Source of the DNA: Lachnospiraceae bacterium
GTDB taxonomy: Bacteria > Bacillota > Clostridia > Lachnospirales > Lachnospiraceae
NCBI GenBank assembly: GCA_016287095.1
Contig: JAEEVK010000010.1
Location: 1-54,009, forward strand
DNA: 54,009 nt
Direction: 5' to 3'
In this document: piece by piece, positions 24,542-33,064 of the stretch
Layout of the letters: the number at the start of each line of letters is the position of its first letter
Numbering within the stretch: the stretch's first letter is position 1
Notes under the pieces: model-generated
Seen by the model: only the letters and a program-made list of their open reading frames with translations
The model's database searches: none
What the model was told of the DNA's origin: nothing
Program-made: the position numbers and the translations under genes

Positions 24542-25627
24542 ATGGAACTACATGTTATAGAACGTGAAGGAAGGGAGACAGTTGTTCTACTGGATAATGA
24601 GATGAGAATTGTAAAGCCAGTATACGACTATCTGAAATTCCAAAGACAAAAGGATAAAGCTCTCAATACCTTAAAGGCAAGTGGAAGTGATTTACGAACC
24701 TATTGGGAGTTCTTAAACGATAGTGGTTATGAGTATGATAAGGTTACTCCTAAGATGATTGCTGAGTTTATAGACTATCTAAGGGCATCAGATGATGATG
24801 TCATAGCTCTTAACAAAGAAAGTAAGAGAACGAATAAAACAATCAATCGTATTTTGAGTACAATCCATATGTTTTATCAGTTTGAAGCAGATATGCAGGA
24901 AATAGATAATCCTATCCTAATGCATGATGTAAACAGACCTTTTAATGCTTTTAAAGGCATCTTGGAACACGCAAAGTCTGATAATAAAACAAAGCAGTCA
25001 ATCTTCAAGGTAAAGGAAAGTGATTATAAGATAAATCTTGTTACTGATGATGAAATGGAACTGTTTTTAAACCGTTTGGACAAGCGTAGAGACATTCTTT
25101 TATACAAGATGCTCTATCTTACAGGGGCAAGAATACAAGAGGTATTAGACCTTGAAATAGACGCTGTACCACTTCCGGATATGTCACAGTTAGTAGGATG
25201 CTTTCGGCAGATTAAGTCTAAAGGAAAGACCAGGGATTTGTATGTTCCTATGTCACTAATCAAGGAACTTGATGATTTCATCATGGAAGAAAGAAACCTT
25301 ATTGACACAGACCACAGTTACATCTTTGTATCAGAGCAGAAAAGACAGCTTGGCAAACAGCTTACCTATCATGCAGCCTATGACAAGCTTAAAAAGGTAC
25401 AGGAAGAAATCGGTGTGAATTTTAACTTCCACGATTTAAGACATACCTTCTGTTCTAACCTTGTGCAGTCTGGAATGGATGTAAGTGTTGTAAGAATGAT
25501 TATGGGACATGAACATTTATCTACTACTCAGAAGTACACACATCTCTCTAATCCGTACATTGAGGACAGTCTTTCAAGGTATTGGAATCAGAGTACATTG
25601 ATTGGAGGTGGCTCTGATGGCAAGTAG
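24542..25627 (+). CDS. tnpA: tyrosine recombinase, TnpA type
   Basis: A 361-residue tyrosine recombinase, the same length as Tn554 TnpA. An N-terminal SAM-like core-binding domain covers about residues 10-120. The catalytic residues are visible: Arg in TGARIQEVLDL (about 196), HDLRHTF (about 296-302), GHEH and the nucleophile Tyr in QKYTHL (about 332). GGAGG precedes ATG 24542. Its last codons overlap the start of the second recombinase. Confidence 0.92.
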   Translation: MELHVIEREGRETVVLLDNEMRIVKPVYDYLKFQRQKDKALNTLKASGSDLRTYWEFLNDSGYEYDKVTPKMIAEFIDYLRASDDDVIALNKESKRTNKTINRILSTIHMFYQFEADMQEIDNPILMHDVNRPFNAFKGILEHAKSDNKTKQSIFKVKESDYKINLVTDDEMELFLNRLDKRRDILLYKMLYLTGARIQEVLDLEIDAVPLPDMSQLVGCFRQIKSKGKTRDLYVPMSLIKELDDFIMEERNLIDTDHSYIFVSEQKRQLGKQLTYHAAYDKLKKVQEEIGVNFNFHDLRHTFCSNLVQSGMDVSVVRMIMGHEHLSTTQKYTHLSNPYIEDSLSRYWNQSTLIGGGSDGK

Positions 25628-27068
25628 ACCAGATGGTGATGTATGGAACATCGTTGACAATGACAAGGACTCACAGCACTATGGAAGGAACTTTAAGTTT
25701 GATTTTTCCTATATTTCAAGCGAAGAAATCAAGGATGTTGTAAAGGACTATGTTTGGCAGAATTACAGGGTTGGAAATAATAGCTTATCATGGCTGTATG
25801 CTCAGTTGGGAAATTTTAAGACTGTCATGGCATGCTTTGAAGCAAATAGAATAGTTTCGTTGAGAGCAATAACCAATACGGATATAGATATACTTTGTTC
25901 ATATATGAATACAACTTTATCTGAGAGAACTGGCAATAAGTTTTCAACTTCAAAGAAGAGAAATACTTTAAACACTTTTAAAAACATAGTCCGTTGGTGT
26001 CAGCTTCACAGACCTAATGATGTACCTACAACAGAAATCTTTACAGGAAATGAGTATATCGGTGTTAATCGTAAGCTTAAAATCGACTTTATTCCAGATG
26101 ATGTTGTAGCACAGATAAATGAGGCTCTTAAAAAAGAAGAAAATCCATATCTAAAGTATGGCATTATCATCTTACAGTCCACTGGAATGCGTATTGGAGA
26201 CCTCTTAAAACTTCGTATTGACTGCATTAAGCCACATTTGATTAGTGGGTATACAATCGAGTGGATTCAGCACAAAGGACGCAAAGATAAGGCTCCTATG
26301 CCTGTTAGAAGCGAATGTGTAGCTGCGATAGAGAAGCTTATTGAGGTTACAGAACCACTGCGAAATGAAGCTATAGAAAGAGATAAAAATAATCTATTAA
26401 TTTATAGATATTTAAATGGTACTCAGTATGGTAAATACAATGGAAAAGTAGCTACGCCTACATCGGGTGCATTTTCGTATTGGTTTGATACCTTTGTCAA
26501 TAGAAATAACATCAAAGATGCCAATGGCGATTACTACAACCTTACAAGCCATCAGTTCAGACGAACTCTTGGAACAGATATGCTTTCCAAAGGAACTAAT
26601 ATAAATGTTATTCAGCAGGTGTTAGGTCATTCAGATCCATCCGTTACAAAGCGTTTCTATGCAGATGTAAAGGATAAGGAACGAGCAGAAGTATTTAAGA
26701 GTGTAGGTGTTATAGGCAACATCAATCAGATACAAAGTAGTGCTTTTGATAGTGTATCAGAGTTTGAATGGTTCAAGGTTAATAAGGATAAGTGTGTTGC
26801 AGGTTTGTGTGATGGTTATTGTACAAAACCTGTTACAGATGGAAATATCTGTCCGAGACTTCTTAAAAGGCAGAAATGCTATACTTGCAGTCGTTATATC
26901 ACTACACCAGAGTATTTAGAGGCTCATAAACAGCATTTGGCAAACCTTGAAAAACAGCTTGAAGAAGGTGCTATTTATGGCGAGCATTACGCAGAACACT
27001 TTATACCAACCATAGAGGTATTAAAAGTCATCATTGAAAGATTGGAGGGATTGCAAAATGGCAACTAA
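25617..27068 (+). CDS. tnpB: tyrosine recombinase, TnpB type with C-terminal Cys cluster
   Basis: A 483-residue recombinase. Catalytic motifs: TGMRIGDLLKL (Arg), HQFRRT (His-Arg), LGHSDPSVTKRFY with the Tyr nucleophile. The C-terminus has an array of cysteines (CVAGLCDGYC, then CPRLLKRQKCYTC) that could bind zinc, as in TnpB-type proteins. ATG 25617 follows GGAGGTGG inside the tnpA coding end; an upstream TTG is less likely. Shorter than Tn554 TnpB (about 630 aa). Overlaps the third recombinase by 11 bp. Confidence 0.9.
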   Translation: MASRPDGDVWNIVDNDKDSQHYGRNFKFDFSYISSEEIKDVVKDYVWQNYRVGNNSLSWLYAQLGNFKTVMACFEANRIVSLRAITNTDIDILCSYMNTTLSERTGNKFSTSKKRNTLNTFKNIVRWCQLHRPNDVPTTEIFTGNEYIGVNRKLKIDFIPDDVVAQINEALKKEENPYLKYGIIILQSTGMRIGDLLKLRIDCIKPHLISGYTIEWIQHKGRKDKAPMPVRSECVAAIEKLIEVTEPLRNEAIERDKNNLLIYRYLNGTQYGKYNGKVATPTSGAFSYWFDTFVNRNNIKDANGDYYNLTSHQFRRTLGTDMLSKGTNINVIQQVLGHSDPSVTKRFYADVKDKERAEVFKSVGVIGNINQIQSSAFDSVSEFEWFKVNKDKCVAGLCDGYCTKPVTDGNICPRLLKRQKCYTCSRYITTPEYLEAHKQHLANLEKQLEEGAIYGEHYAEHFIPTIEVLKVIIERLEGLQNGN

Positions 27069-28608
27069 CTTGGCTTTACAATTACAGGTCATAGAGCCTG
27101 ATACAGACTTAAACAGCATAATGATAGGCAATTCCCGATACAGTGATGATGTGTGGGATTTAAGAGCCTTTATTACAGCTAAAACATTTAATGAGTCACA
27201 TAAATATATCCGTTTTGAATACATAACTGATGTAGATATAAAGGAAACTGTGAAACAGTATGCCTACTATAAACTTGGTAAAATAAAACCTAAAACGGTT
27301 AGAAATTATATCAATGGTCATCTTCCAATGTTTATAGAATACTGTTCTATAAGCGGCATTCACAGCTTTGAAGATGTTACCTTAGAGGATTATCTTAACT
27401 TCAATCTTTGGATGAAGGATGAAAAGAAAGTGGCAACAGCTACAGGATTTATTTCGTGTCATGTGGTAGAAGAAATCATCCGTGTCGGTCAGATAAAAGG
27501 ATGGGATGCACCACAGTTTCATCTTCCAAAGAAAGAAACGGCTAATCAGTTATGGAATACCAAAAGTTCTATGAGAACCAACAAGACAAAACCCATTCCA
27601 GAGGATGTGTTTGATAAGATTTTGTACCATGCCGTACATGATGAAAAGGATGCGCTTACAAAGGCAGGTATTATCATTCAGAGTCAGACAGGACTTCGTA
27701 TCAACGAGGTTTTATCGATACAGGAAGGATGCGTAAAACGCACATCAGATGGCTATGATTACATGGAAGTAACACTTAGTAAGACTGAAAAAGGTGAGCC
27801 TATCATTCATAAGGTGTTTATCAATAACCTTGTAAAAGATGCCATCGCAGAGCTTTCAGAATACACAGCAGAACTTCGTAAGGAAAGCGGATTAAAAGAG
27901 TTGTTTCTTTGTAAAAATCGAAGCAAAGGCAATCTAATTGATGTTTATAATTCAGATAGATTTGGGTTGTATAAATACAATGCTTTTATAAAGAAATACG
28001 ATATTCGAGATAACAAAGGTGAGTTATATCAGCTTACATCACATCAGTTTAGAGCAACTTTTGTAAGGGAACTTATTAAAAGAAAAGTGCCTATCGCTAT
28101 GATTATGAAACAGTATTCTCATGTTTCTATTGAAATGACTGCACACTATCTTAGTTTGCAGGAAGAAGAGGTTAAAGAAATCTATTCTGATATGATTTTA
28201 AGTCCAGAATCAAAGATTGCAGGGCTTCGTGCTAAAGAGATCAAGGGAAAACTTGATGATTTATTTCATGGCAAAACCGAGGCTGAGATTGATGATGTAA
28301 TAACAGATTTAGCAAAGACAATGAGTTTTAATCCGTTACCTACAGGAGTATGCTTGTACGATTTTAGACGAGGTAATTGCACCGATGGAGATGGCTGTTT
28401 CTTTTATAACTGTCCTAACTACATCACAGAGGTTCAGTTCTATCCAATCTTAAAGGATGAACTGGATTTACTTGAAAAGGAAATGGCAAGACTAAAGGAA
28501 CTTGGTCAAGAGCCAGCATATCAAGTGCAGGCAGTTAAGTACAAATATCTGAAACCATTGGTAGAAAGTCTGGAGGTGCAGTTAAATGGCAAAGAAAGTG
28601 TCGGATAG
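27058..28608 (+). CDS. tyrosine recombinase, second TnpB-like protein
   Basis: A 516-residue recombinase with TGLRINEVLSI (Arg), HQFRATFVREL (His-Arg), and YSHVSIEMTAHYLS (His, Tyr). It ends in a Cys-rich segment (CLYDFRRGNCTDGDGCFFYNC) like the preceding protein. ATG 27058 follows GGAGGG. Three recombinases in overlapping order make this a trio element, as opposed to classic Tn554 with two recombinases plus TnpC. Confidence 0.9.
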   Translation: MATNLALQLQVIEPDTDLNSIMIGNSRYSDDVWDLRAFITAKTFNESHKYIRFEYITDVDIKETVKQYAYYKLGKIKPKTVRNYINGHLPMFIEYCSISGIHSFEDVTLEDYLNFNLWMKDEKKVATATGFISCHVVEEIIRVGQIKGWDAPQFHLPKKETANQLWNTKSSMRTNKTKPIPEDVFDKILYHAVHDEKDALTKAGIIIQSQTGLRINEVLSIQEGCVKRTSDGYDYMEVTLSKTEKGEPIIHKVFINNLVKDAIAELSEYTAELRKESGLKELFLCKNRSKGNLIDVYNSDRFGLYKYNAFIKKYDIRDNKGELYQLTSHQFRATFVRELIKRKVPIAMIMKQYSHVSIEMTAHYLSLQEEEVKEIYSDMILSPESKIAGLRAKEIKGKLDDLFHGKTEAEIDDVITDLAKTMSFNPLPTGVCLYDFRRGNCTDGDGCFFYNCPNYITEVQFYPILKDELDLLEKEMARLKELGQEPAYQVQAVKYKYLKPLVESLEVQLNGKESVG

Positions 28609-29005
28609 TCAAGTCGCAGGCATTAAGGCTCATGCAGAGGCTAAGAATAAAGAAACCATTGATAAGGTCAACAAGGCTATAGATAAGCTTAAAAGGAAGA
28701 ACAAACCTATTAACTTTGAAACTGTCTGTAAGGAGGCAGGCGTATCAAGAGCAACTCTTTACAACAATGCACAGCTTAAAGAGCGTATTTTAAGCCTTAG
28801 AGCAATCTCAAAGGCAAGTCCTTTAGATGATGTGGTTGCTGTTAAAAAAGATAAAATACAGCTCAAGGATGATAAGATTGCATCTCTCAGAGAGCAGGTT
28901 AAAAAGTTAGAGGATGACAAAAAGAAACTGATTGTTCAGTTAGTCGATTATGAGGAACTAAAATCCGAGAATGAACGACTAAAGAAACAGTTAGCCAAGA
29001 AATAG
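28586..29005 (+). CDS. tnpC: DUF6262 / TnpC-like protein
   Basis: A 139-residue protein with an N-terminal HTH-like region (FETVCKEAGVSRATLYNN) and a C-terminal coiled coil (about residues 85-135). It matches the TnpC-type accessory protein of Tn554-family elements, which affects orientation and efficiency of transposition. ATG 28586 follows GGAGG and overlaps the preceding gene by 23 bp. Confidence 0.85.
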   Translation: MAKKVSDSQVAGIKAHAEAKNKETIDKVNKAIDKLKRKNKPINFETVCKEAGVSRATLYNNAQLKERILSLRAISKASPLDDVVAVKKDKIQLKDDKIASLREQVKKLEDDKKKLIVQLVDYEELKSENERLKKQLAKK

Positions 29006-29015
29006 AGGTACGCTT

Positions 29016-29195
29016 ATGAATAATGAACACAAAGAAAAGATTTATTATATACAGCAACAGGCAGATGAATTGAGTGCAGAAATATCAAAACTTATGAGAA
29101 AGGATGCTGACCTTTCAGAAAAACATCTTAATGAATTGATTAAGTTAGGCGTATTCATCTCAATGACCTGCCAAGAGTTATTGGATGAAGAATAA
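29016..29195 (+). CDS. 59-aa protein at the right end of the element
   Basis: ATG 29016 follows a GAGG site at 29004-29007, giving 59 residues (MNNEHKEKIYYIQQQADELS at the start, ending CQELLDEE). Largely helical and acidic, probably coiled coil. It follows DUF6262 by 10 bp and is the last gene before the right terminus. Function not recognised; part of the element cargo or an accessory. Confidence 0.7.
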   Translation: MNNEHKEKIYYIQQQADELSAEISKLMRKDADLSEKHLNELIKLGVFISMTCQELLDEE

Positions 29196-29212
29196 TTTTA
29201 GGAAAGGGAAAC

Positions 29213-29292
29213 GTAGTAGACAGTATTTTGTGTAAAGAAAGTAATAAATGCTTATTTTACAATACTTTCATACATACGACACAGTCTACTAC
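29213..29292 (+). repeat. right subterminal long inverted repeat
   Basis: GTAGTAGAC (29213-29221) and GTCTACTAC (29284-29292) are perfect inverted copies, with a second inner pair GAAAGTA/TACTTTC (29237-29243 and 29263-29269). The outer arm overlaps the right terminal repeat. Confidence 0.7.
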
Positions 29293-29301
29293 TAAAAATA
29301 A
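29288..29301 (+). repeat. right terminal inverted repeat of the element
   Basis: ACTACTAAAAATAA, the inverted counterpart of 24298-24311 with 13 of 14 matches. Three bases (GAA) separate it from the ATG of moxR. Confidence 0.75.
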
Positions 29302-29304
29302 GAA

Positions 29305-30414
29305 ATGACAATAAAAGAATTTGGCGAGTGCGTAGAATTTAATATTGAGCATAATATAAAGCATGCCATCCTGGGACTCGGGGCTCCCGGTGTAGGCAAA
29401 TCACAGATCATACAGCAGATAGGTAAGAAATATGGGTTTAAGGTAATAGATATCCGACTTGCCCAGATGTCAGAGGTCGAGATAGGCGGACTTATCTATC
29501 CCAATGAGAGCCGTACCAAGACAGTATGGCTGACACCTGAGGTGCTGCCGGATGAGGAGCGTGACGGAAAAAATACAATCCTGCTCCTGGATGAGATAAC
29601 CTCCTGTACAAAGAGAGTACAGGTAGCAGCTTATCAGTTGATCCTTGACAGGCGTATCGGACAGTATCATCTGCCCGAGGGCACTTTTGTCATAGCTCTC
29701 GGTAACCGTGAGGATGATGACGGAGTATATATCAGACTTGCGGGACCTCTTGCAGACCGTTTTGAAATACATTATATAGAACCCAATTTCGAAGACTGGA
29801 AGAAAGATTATGCTCTGAAAAACAATGTTCATCCTTATGTTATCAGCTATCTGACCTTCAAGCCGTCAGCACTTCACAATCAAAAGGCCGAGGAAGGCAA
29901 TATGGTATTTGCTACTCCCCGTTCATGGGTGAGAGTTAGTGATATCCTGCACTTTGACTCGGATGTAAATAATCCCGTGATCCGCTATAAGATCATCGGA
30001 AATGTGGGCGAGGTTGAGGGAAATCAGTTTGTTGAATATTGTAAAAAGCAGGCAAAGGTTGTTACTGCGGATGACTTTATGTCCGGCAAAGCACCTGCTC
30101 CGAAATCACCTGAAGAAATGTCAATCCTGGTAGCATCTATGGTAAATAAGGCATCAGTACTTAAGGATGTTGGAAATACTGTAAAAACCGACGAGCAGAG
30201 ATATCTGATCGAAAGGATAGTGAGAGCTCTGTTCAGACTTCCTCAGGCAGAATACACTATCATAGGTTTAAAAGGCCTGCTTGACATCAACCGTGAAGCG
30301 GTGAAATCGGTATTCCTGCAGATGGACGAAAAGAGCATTCAGAAATTTATCGAAAAGAACGGATATGCATTAGGGCTTGAGGAAAAATCAAAGACGGGCA
30401 TTTTCCGAAAATAA
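29305..30414 (+). CDS. MoxR-family AAA+ ATPase (partner of the DUF2201 vWA protein)
   Basis: A 369-residue AAA+ protein. Walker A is GLGAPGVGKS near residues 25-34, Walker B ILLLDEITSC near 92-101, and an arginine-bearing sensor region (TFVIALGNRED, then GPLADRFEIHYIEP) follows. The family acts as chaperone-type ATPase on vWA-containing partners. ATG 29305 has no proper ribosome site (AATAAGAA only) because the native AAAGAGG site is at 24280-24288, on the far side of the inserted element; expression is probably lowered, or depends on readthrough from the element. Reading frame intact. Confidence 0.9.
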   Translation: MTIKEFGECVEFNIEHNIKHAILGLGAPGVGKSQIIQQIGKKYGFKVIDIRLAQMSEVEIGGLIYPNESRTKTVWLTPEVLPDEERDGKNTILLLDEITSCTKRVQVAAYQLILDRRIGQYHLPEGTFVIALGNREDDDGVYIRLAGPLADRFEIHYIEPNFEDWKKDYALKNNVHPYVISYLTFKPSALHNQKAEEGNMVFATPRSWVRVSDILHFDSDVNNPVIRYKIIGNVGEVEGNQFVEYCKKQAKVVTADDFMSGKAPAPKSPEEMSILVASMVNKASVLKDVGNTVKTDEQRYLIERIVRALFRLPQAEYTIIGLKGLLDINREAVKSVFLQMDEKSIQKFIEKNGYALGLEEKSKTGIFRK

Positions 30415-30436
30415 GCAGTTTGAAGGGGGATCAGGG

Positions 30437-31129
30437 ATGAGCGAATTAAAAAAATATTTAAAAAGCGAATTAACCGGATGGAACCCCTTTGATATTATCT
30501 GGCTGATCATAGCTACGGCAGTCATCCTCGGTCTTTCAATATATTGGGAAGACACCTGGGTGAGTCTGCTGGCTGCGGTTACAGGGACATGGTGTGTAAT
30601 ACTTACGGGTAAAGGGAAGCGTTCATCCTTTATATTTGGCATTATAAATGTGGTATTTTATGCGATAGTGGCTTTTCAGGCAAAGTATTACGGAGAGGTA
30701 ATGCTGAATGCGCTTTATTATTTCCCAATGAATTTTGTCGGCTGGTTTGCATGGAAAAAGCATATGAATGATAAGACAGGCGAGGTTATTAAGGAACGCC
30801 TGACACTGAAGAAAAGTGCCGTAGTATACGCTCTGACGGCAGTAGCGATATTTATTTACGGATTTATACTGGACAGATTGGGAGGGAATCTTCCTTACAT
30901 TGACAGTATGAGTACCGTGATATCCGTAGTTGCCCAGATACTTTCCATTAAGAGACTTATGGAGCAATGGGTACTGTGGATAGTGGTGGATGTAGTGACG
31001 GTTATCATGTGGGCTGTCCATTTTGCACAGGGCGGTGAGACCATAGCCACACTCGCGATGTGGGCCGTATACCTTGTAAATGCGGTGATCATGTTCATCC
31101 GGTGGTACAAGGAATCTAAGGAAAAGTGA
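30437..31129 (+). CDS. pnuC: nicotinamide riboside transporter PnuC
   Basis: A 230-residue membrane protein of the PnuC family with about seven hydrophobic segments. The W..F..I-type blocks FGIINVVFYAIVAFQAKYYG and YYFPMNFVGWFAWKKH are characteristic, as is MEQWVLWIVVDVVTVI. It imports nicotinamide riboside, which is phosphorylated inside the cell by NadR. ATG 30437 follows AAGGGGGATC; earlier in-frame codons have no such site. It is 22 bp after moxR and 12 bp before nadR. Confidence 0.92.
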   Translation: MSELKKYLKSELTGWNPFDIIWLIIATAVILGLSIYWEDTWVSLLAAVTGTWCVILTGKGKRSSFIFGIINVVFYAIVAFQAKYYGEVMLNALYYFPMNFVGWFAWKKHMNDKTGEVIKERLTLKKSAVVYALTAVAIFIYGFILDRLGGNLPYIDSMSTVISVVAQILSIKRLMEQWVLWIVVDVVTVIMWAVHFAQGGETIATLAMWAVYLVNAVIMFIRWYKESKEK

Positions 31130-31141
31130 GGTGACGAAGCT

Positions 31142-32155
31142 ATGCAATACAATGTAGGAATGTATGGTGGATCCTTTAATCCGCTGCATATGGGGCATGT
31201 TGACTGTATAATAAGAGCAGCGAATATGTGTAAGGAGCTGTACATCGTCTTAAGCATCGGACACAACCGCGGAGAGATAGATGGCAGGATCCGGTATCGC
31301 TGGATATATCAGCTGACGAAACATATCGGAAATGTTAAGATCATAACACTCGAGGATGAGGCGGCATCAAAAGCGGAATACGATGAAAAATACTGGCAGA
31401 GTGATGCGGACAAGGTAAAGGCAGCAGTCGGAAAGCCCATAGACGTGGTATTTTGCGGCAGCGATTACGATGAAAACAGCTTTTGGAACAAGTGTTATCC
31501 GGACAGTGAATTATATATTTTCCCAAGAAATGATATCAGTTCAACAGAGATCCGAAAAGATCCGTATGCACATTGGGACTGGATACCGAATATTGCAAAG
31601 CCTTATTATGTGAAGAAAGTGCTTCTGATGGGTGGCGAGAGTACCGGAAAATCCACACTTACTATAAATCTTGCGAACCGTTTTAACACTAACTATATAG
31701 ATGAAGCGGGACGCGATATTTCTGAACGCAGTGGTACGGATATGATGATGCTGTCAGAGGATTTTACGGAGATTCTCCTGCAGCATAAACTGAATGAGAT
31801 AAAAGCGATAGAGCATAGTAATAAGGTGATCTTTGAGGACACGGATGCTCTTATCACACAGTTTTTTATGGGCTTCCTGGAAGACCCGGGCATCGAAAAG
31901 AACAAGGCATTATCTGATGCTATCGATGCCTTAAACCTCTATGATCTGATACTTTTCCTGGAACCGGATGTCGAATTTGTCCAGGATGGTGACAGGAGCG
32001 AGGAGATCCGTGACAATAGGGAAAAATACAGTGACCAGATAAAAGATTTAATTCTATCCCATGGGAAAAGGTTTGTAATTGTGAGCGGTTCCTATGAGGA
32101 GAGGTATGAGAAGGCAATTGCTGAGGTAAACAGATTATTTGAGAAGGAGTGTTAG
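31142..32155 (+). CDS. nadR: bifunctional NMN adenylyltransferase / nicotinamide riboside kinase
   Basis: A 337-residue NadR without the DNA-binding N-terminal domain of the enterobacterial version. The adenylyltransferase part has the HxGH motif (GGSFNPLHMGH) at residues 10-20 and SSTEIRKDP at about 137; the kinase part has Walker A GGESTGKST at about 163. It phosphorylates nicotinamide riboside to NMN and couples NMN to ATP to form NAD. Start ATG 31142 follows GAGGTGAC. Directly after pnuC and followed, without a gap, by nrtR: a complete NR salvage route plus regulator. Confidence 0.93.
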   Translation: MQYNVGMYGGSFNPLHMGHVDCIIRAANMCKELYIVLSIGHNRGEIDGRIRYRWIYQLTKHIGNVKIITLEDEAASKAEYDEKYWQSDADKVKAAVGKPIDVVFCGSDYDENSFWNKCYPDSELYIFPRNDISSTEIRKDPYAHWDWIPNIAKPYYVKKVLLMGGESTGKSTLTINLANRFNTNYIDEAGRDISERSGTDMMMLSEDFTEILLQHKLNEIKAIEHSNKVIFEDTDALITQFFMGFLEDPGIEKNKALSDAIDALNLYDLILFLEPDVEFVQDGDRSEEIRDNREKYSDQIKDLILSHGKRFVIVSGSYEERYEKAIAEVNRLFEKEC

Positions 32156-32162
32156 GATTTTT

Positions 32163-32993
32163 ATGCAGTCAGAAAAAGAATATCTGTCGCAATATAATAT
32201 CAACAAGTATGAGCGCCCGTCGGTAACTACCGATATCGCAGCCTTTATGATCAGGTCGGAGGAAAGTGACAACTATAAAAGAGATTCCGAAAACAGGCTG
32301 TCCATTCTTTTGGTAAAGCGTGGGGTTCACCCCTTTATGGATTGCTGGGCGCTGCCGGGTGGATTTCTTAAGCCCAATGAGACTGTGGAGGAATGTGCAC
32401 TGCGTGAGATAACCGAAGAAACAAATGTTGTCCCGGTTGCGATACTTCCTGTAGGCGTGTTCAGTGAGCCGGGGCGGGACCCCAGGGGCTGGATCATATC
32501 AAATGCCTTTTTCTCTGTTATCACGGAAGAATCCGTAAAGCAGGTTGGAGGAGATGATGCTGCGGATGCACAGTGGTTTGATGTATCATTTGAAAAGGAT
32601 AATGATGGAGATTATCATTTGTCACTTTCTTTAAGAGGAAACACCGCTTTAGAAAGTATACATTTGGATGCAGTGCTGACAAAGGAAAGAACCAAGTTTG
32701 GCAAAAGCATTTTCCTTATAAAGGACAGTGGCGGCTTGGCATTTGATCATGCAAGGATCATTGCGGAAGCAGTGTGTTTGCTCAGGAAGTATGCTCAGGA
32801 TTTCAATACCATCTTTGATTTCCTGCCTGAGAAATTTACTCTTAATGAGGTTCAAAAGGTGCAGGAGACGATATTGGATATCTCAATTCTACCGGCGAAC
32901 TTCAGGCGCAAGATAAATGATTATGTGATAGAGACGGATGAGTATACTCAGGGTGCCGGGCATAGGCCTGCAAGGCTGTTTAAAAGAAAGTAA
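32163..32993 (+). CDS. nrtR: NrtR-type Nudix-fold transcriptional regulator of NAD metabolism
   Basis: A 276-residue protein. The N-terminal Nudix fold contains a Nudix box at about residues 64-88 (GGFLKPNETVEECALREITE, then ETNVV) in which the usual final Gly is Asn, so hydrolase activity is probably lost. The C-terminal winged helix (FTLNEVQKVQETILD, then NFRRKI, then RPARLFK) is the NrtR DNA-binding domain. NrtR proteins sense ADP-ribose or NAD and repress NAD salvage genes. It ends the operon whose promoter carries two nested inverted repeats. ATG 32163 is preferred over an upstream TTG. Confidence 0.88.
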   Translation: MQSEKEYLSQYNINKYERPSVTTDIAAFMIRSEESDNYKRDSENRLSILLVKRGVHPFMDCWALPGGFLKPNETVEECALREITEETNVVPVAILPVGVFSEPGRDPRGWIISNAFFSVITEESVKQVGGDDAADAQWFDVSFEKDNDGDYHLSLSLRGNTALESIHLDAVLTKERTKFGKSIFLIKDSGGLAFDHARIIAEAVCLLRKYAQDFNTIFDFLPEKFTLNEVQKVQETILDISILPANFRRKINDYVIETDEYTQGAGHRPARLFKRK

Positions 32994-33064
32994 AACTTTA
33001 AAAAATTTCAAAAATGTAGTATACTGTCAGAATAGGAAATAAATTAATAAAGGAGACCTGTATA

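Larger units (their letters stand above)
24298..29301 (+). mobile_element. Tn554-like recombinase-trio element inserted at the moxR start codon
   Basis: The element runs from TTATCTTTAGTAGT (24298-24311) to ACTACTAAAAATAA (29288-29301), which are inverted copies matching at 13 of 14 bases. It carries three tyrosine recombinases in overlapping order, a DUF6262 (TnpC-type) gene and a 59-aa ORF. The bases outside the ends are GACATG (24292-24297) and GAAATG (29302-29307), consistent with a Tn554-type 6-bp core. Joining the left flank to the ATG at 29305 restores a ribosome site AAAGAGG and start codon for moxR, so the insertion is precisely at that start codon. Confidence 0.82.

Noticed and set aside
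30623-31198. A 191-residue minus-strand protein over pnuC
   Set aside because: Antisense shadow of a transmembrane gene, rich in His and Tyr, with no recognisable domain.
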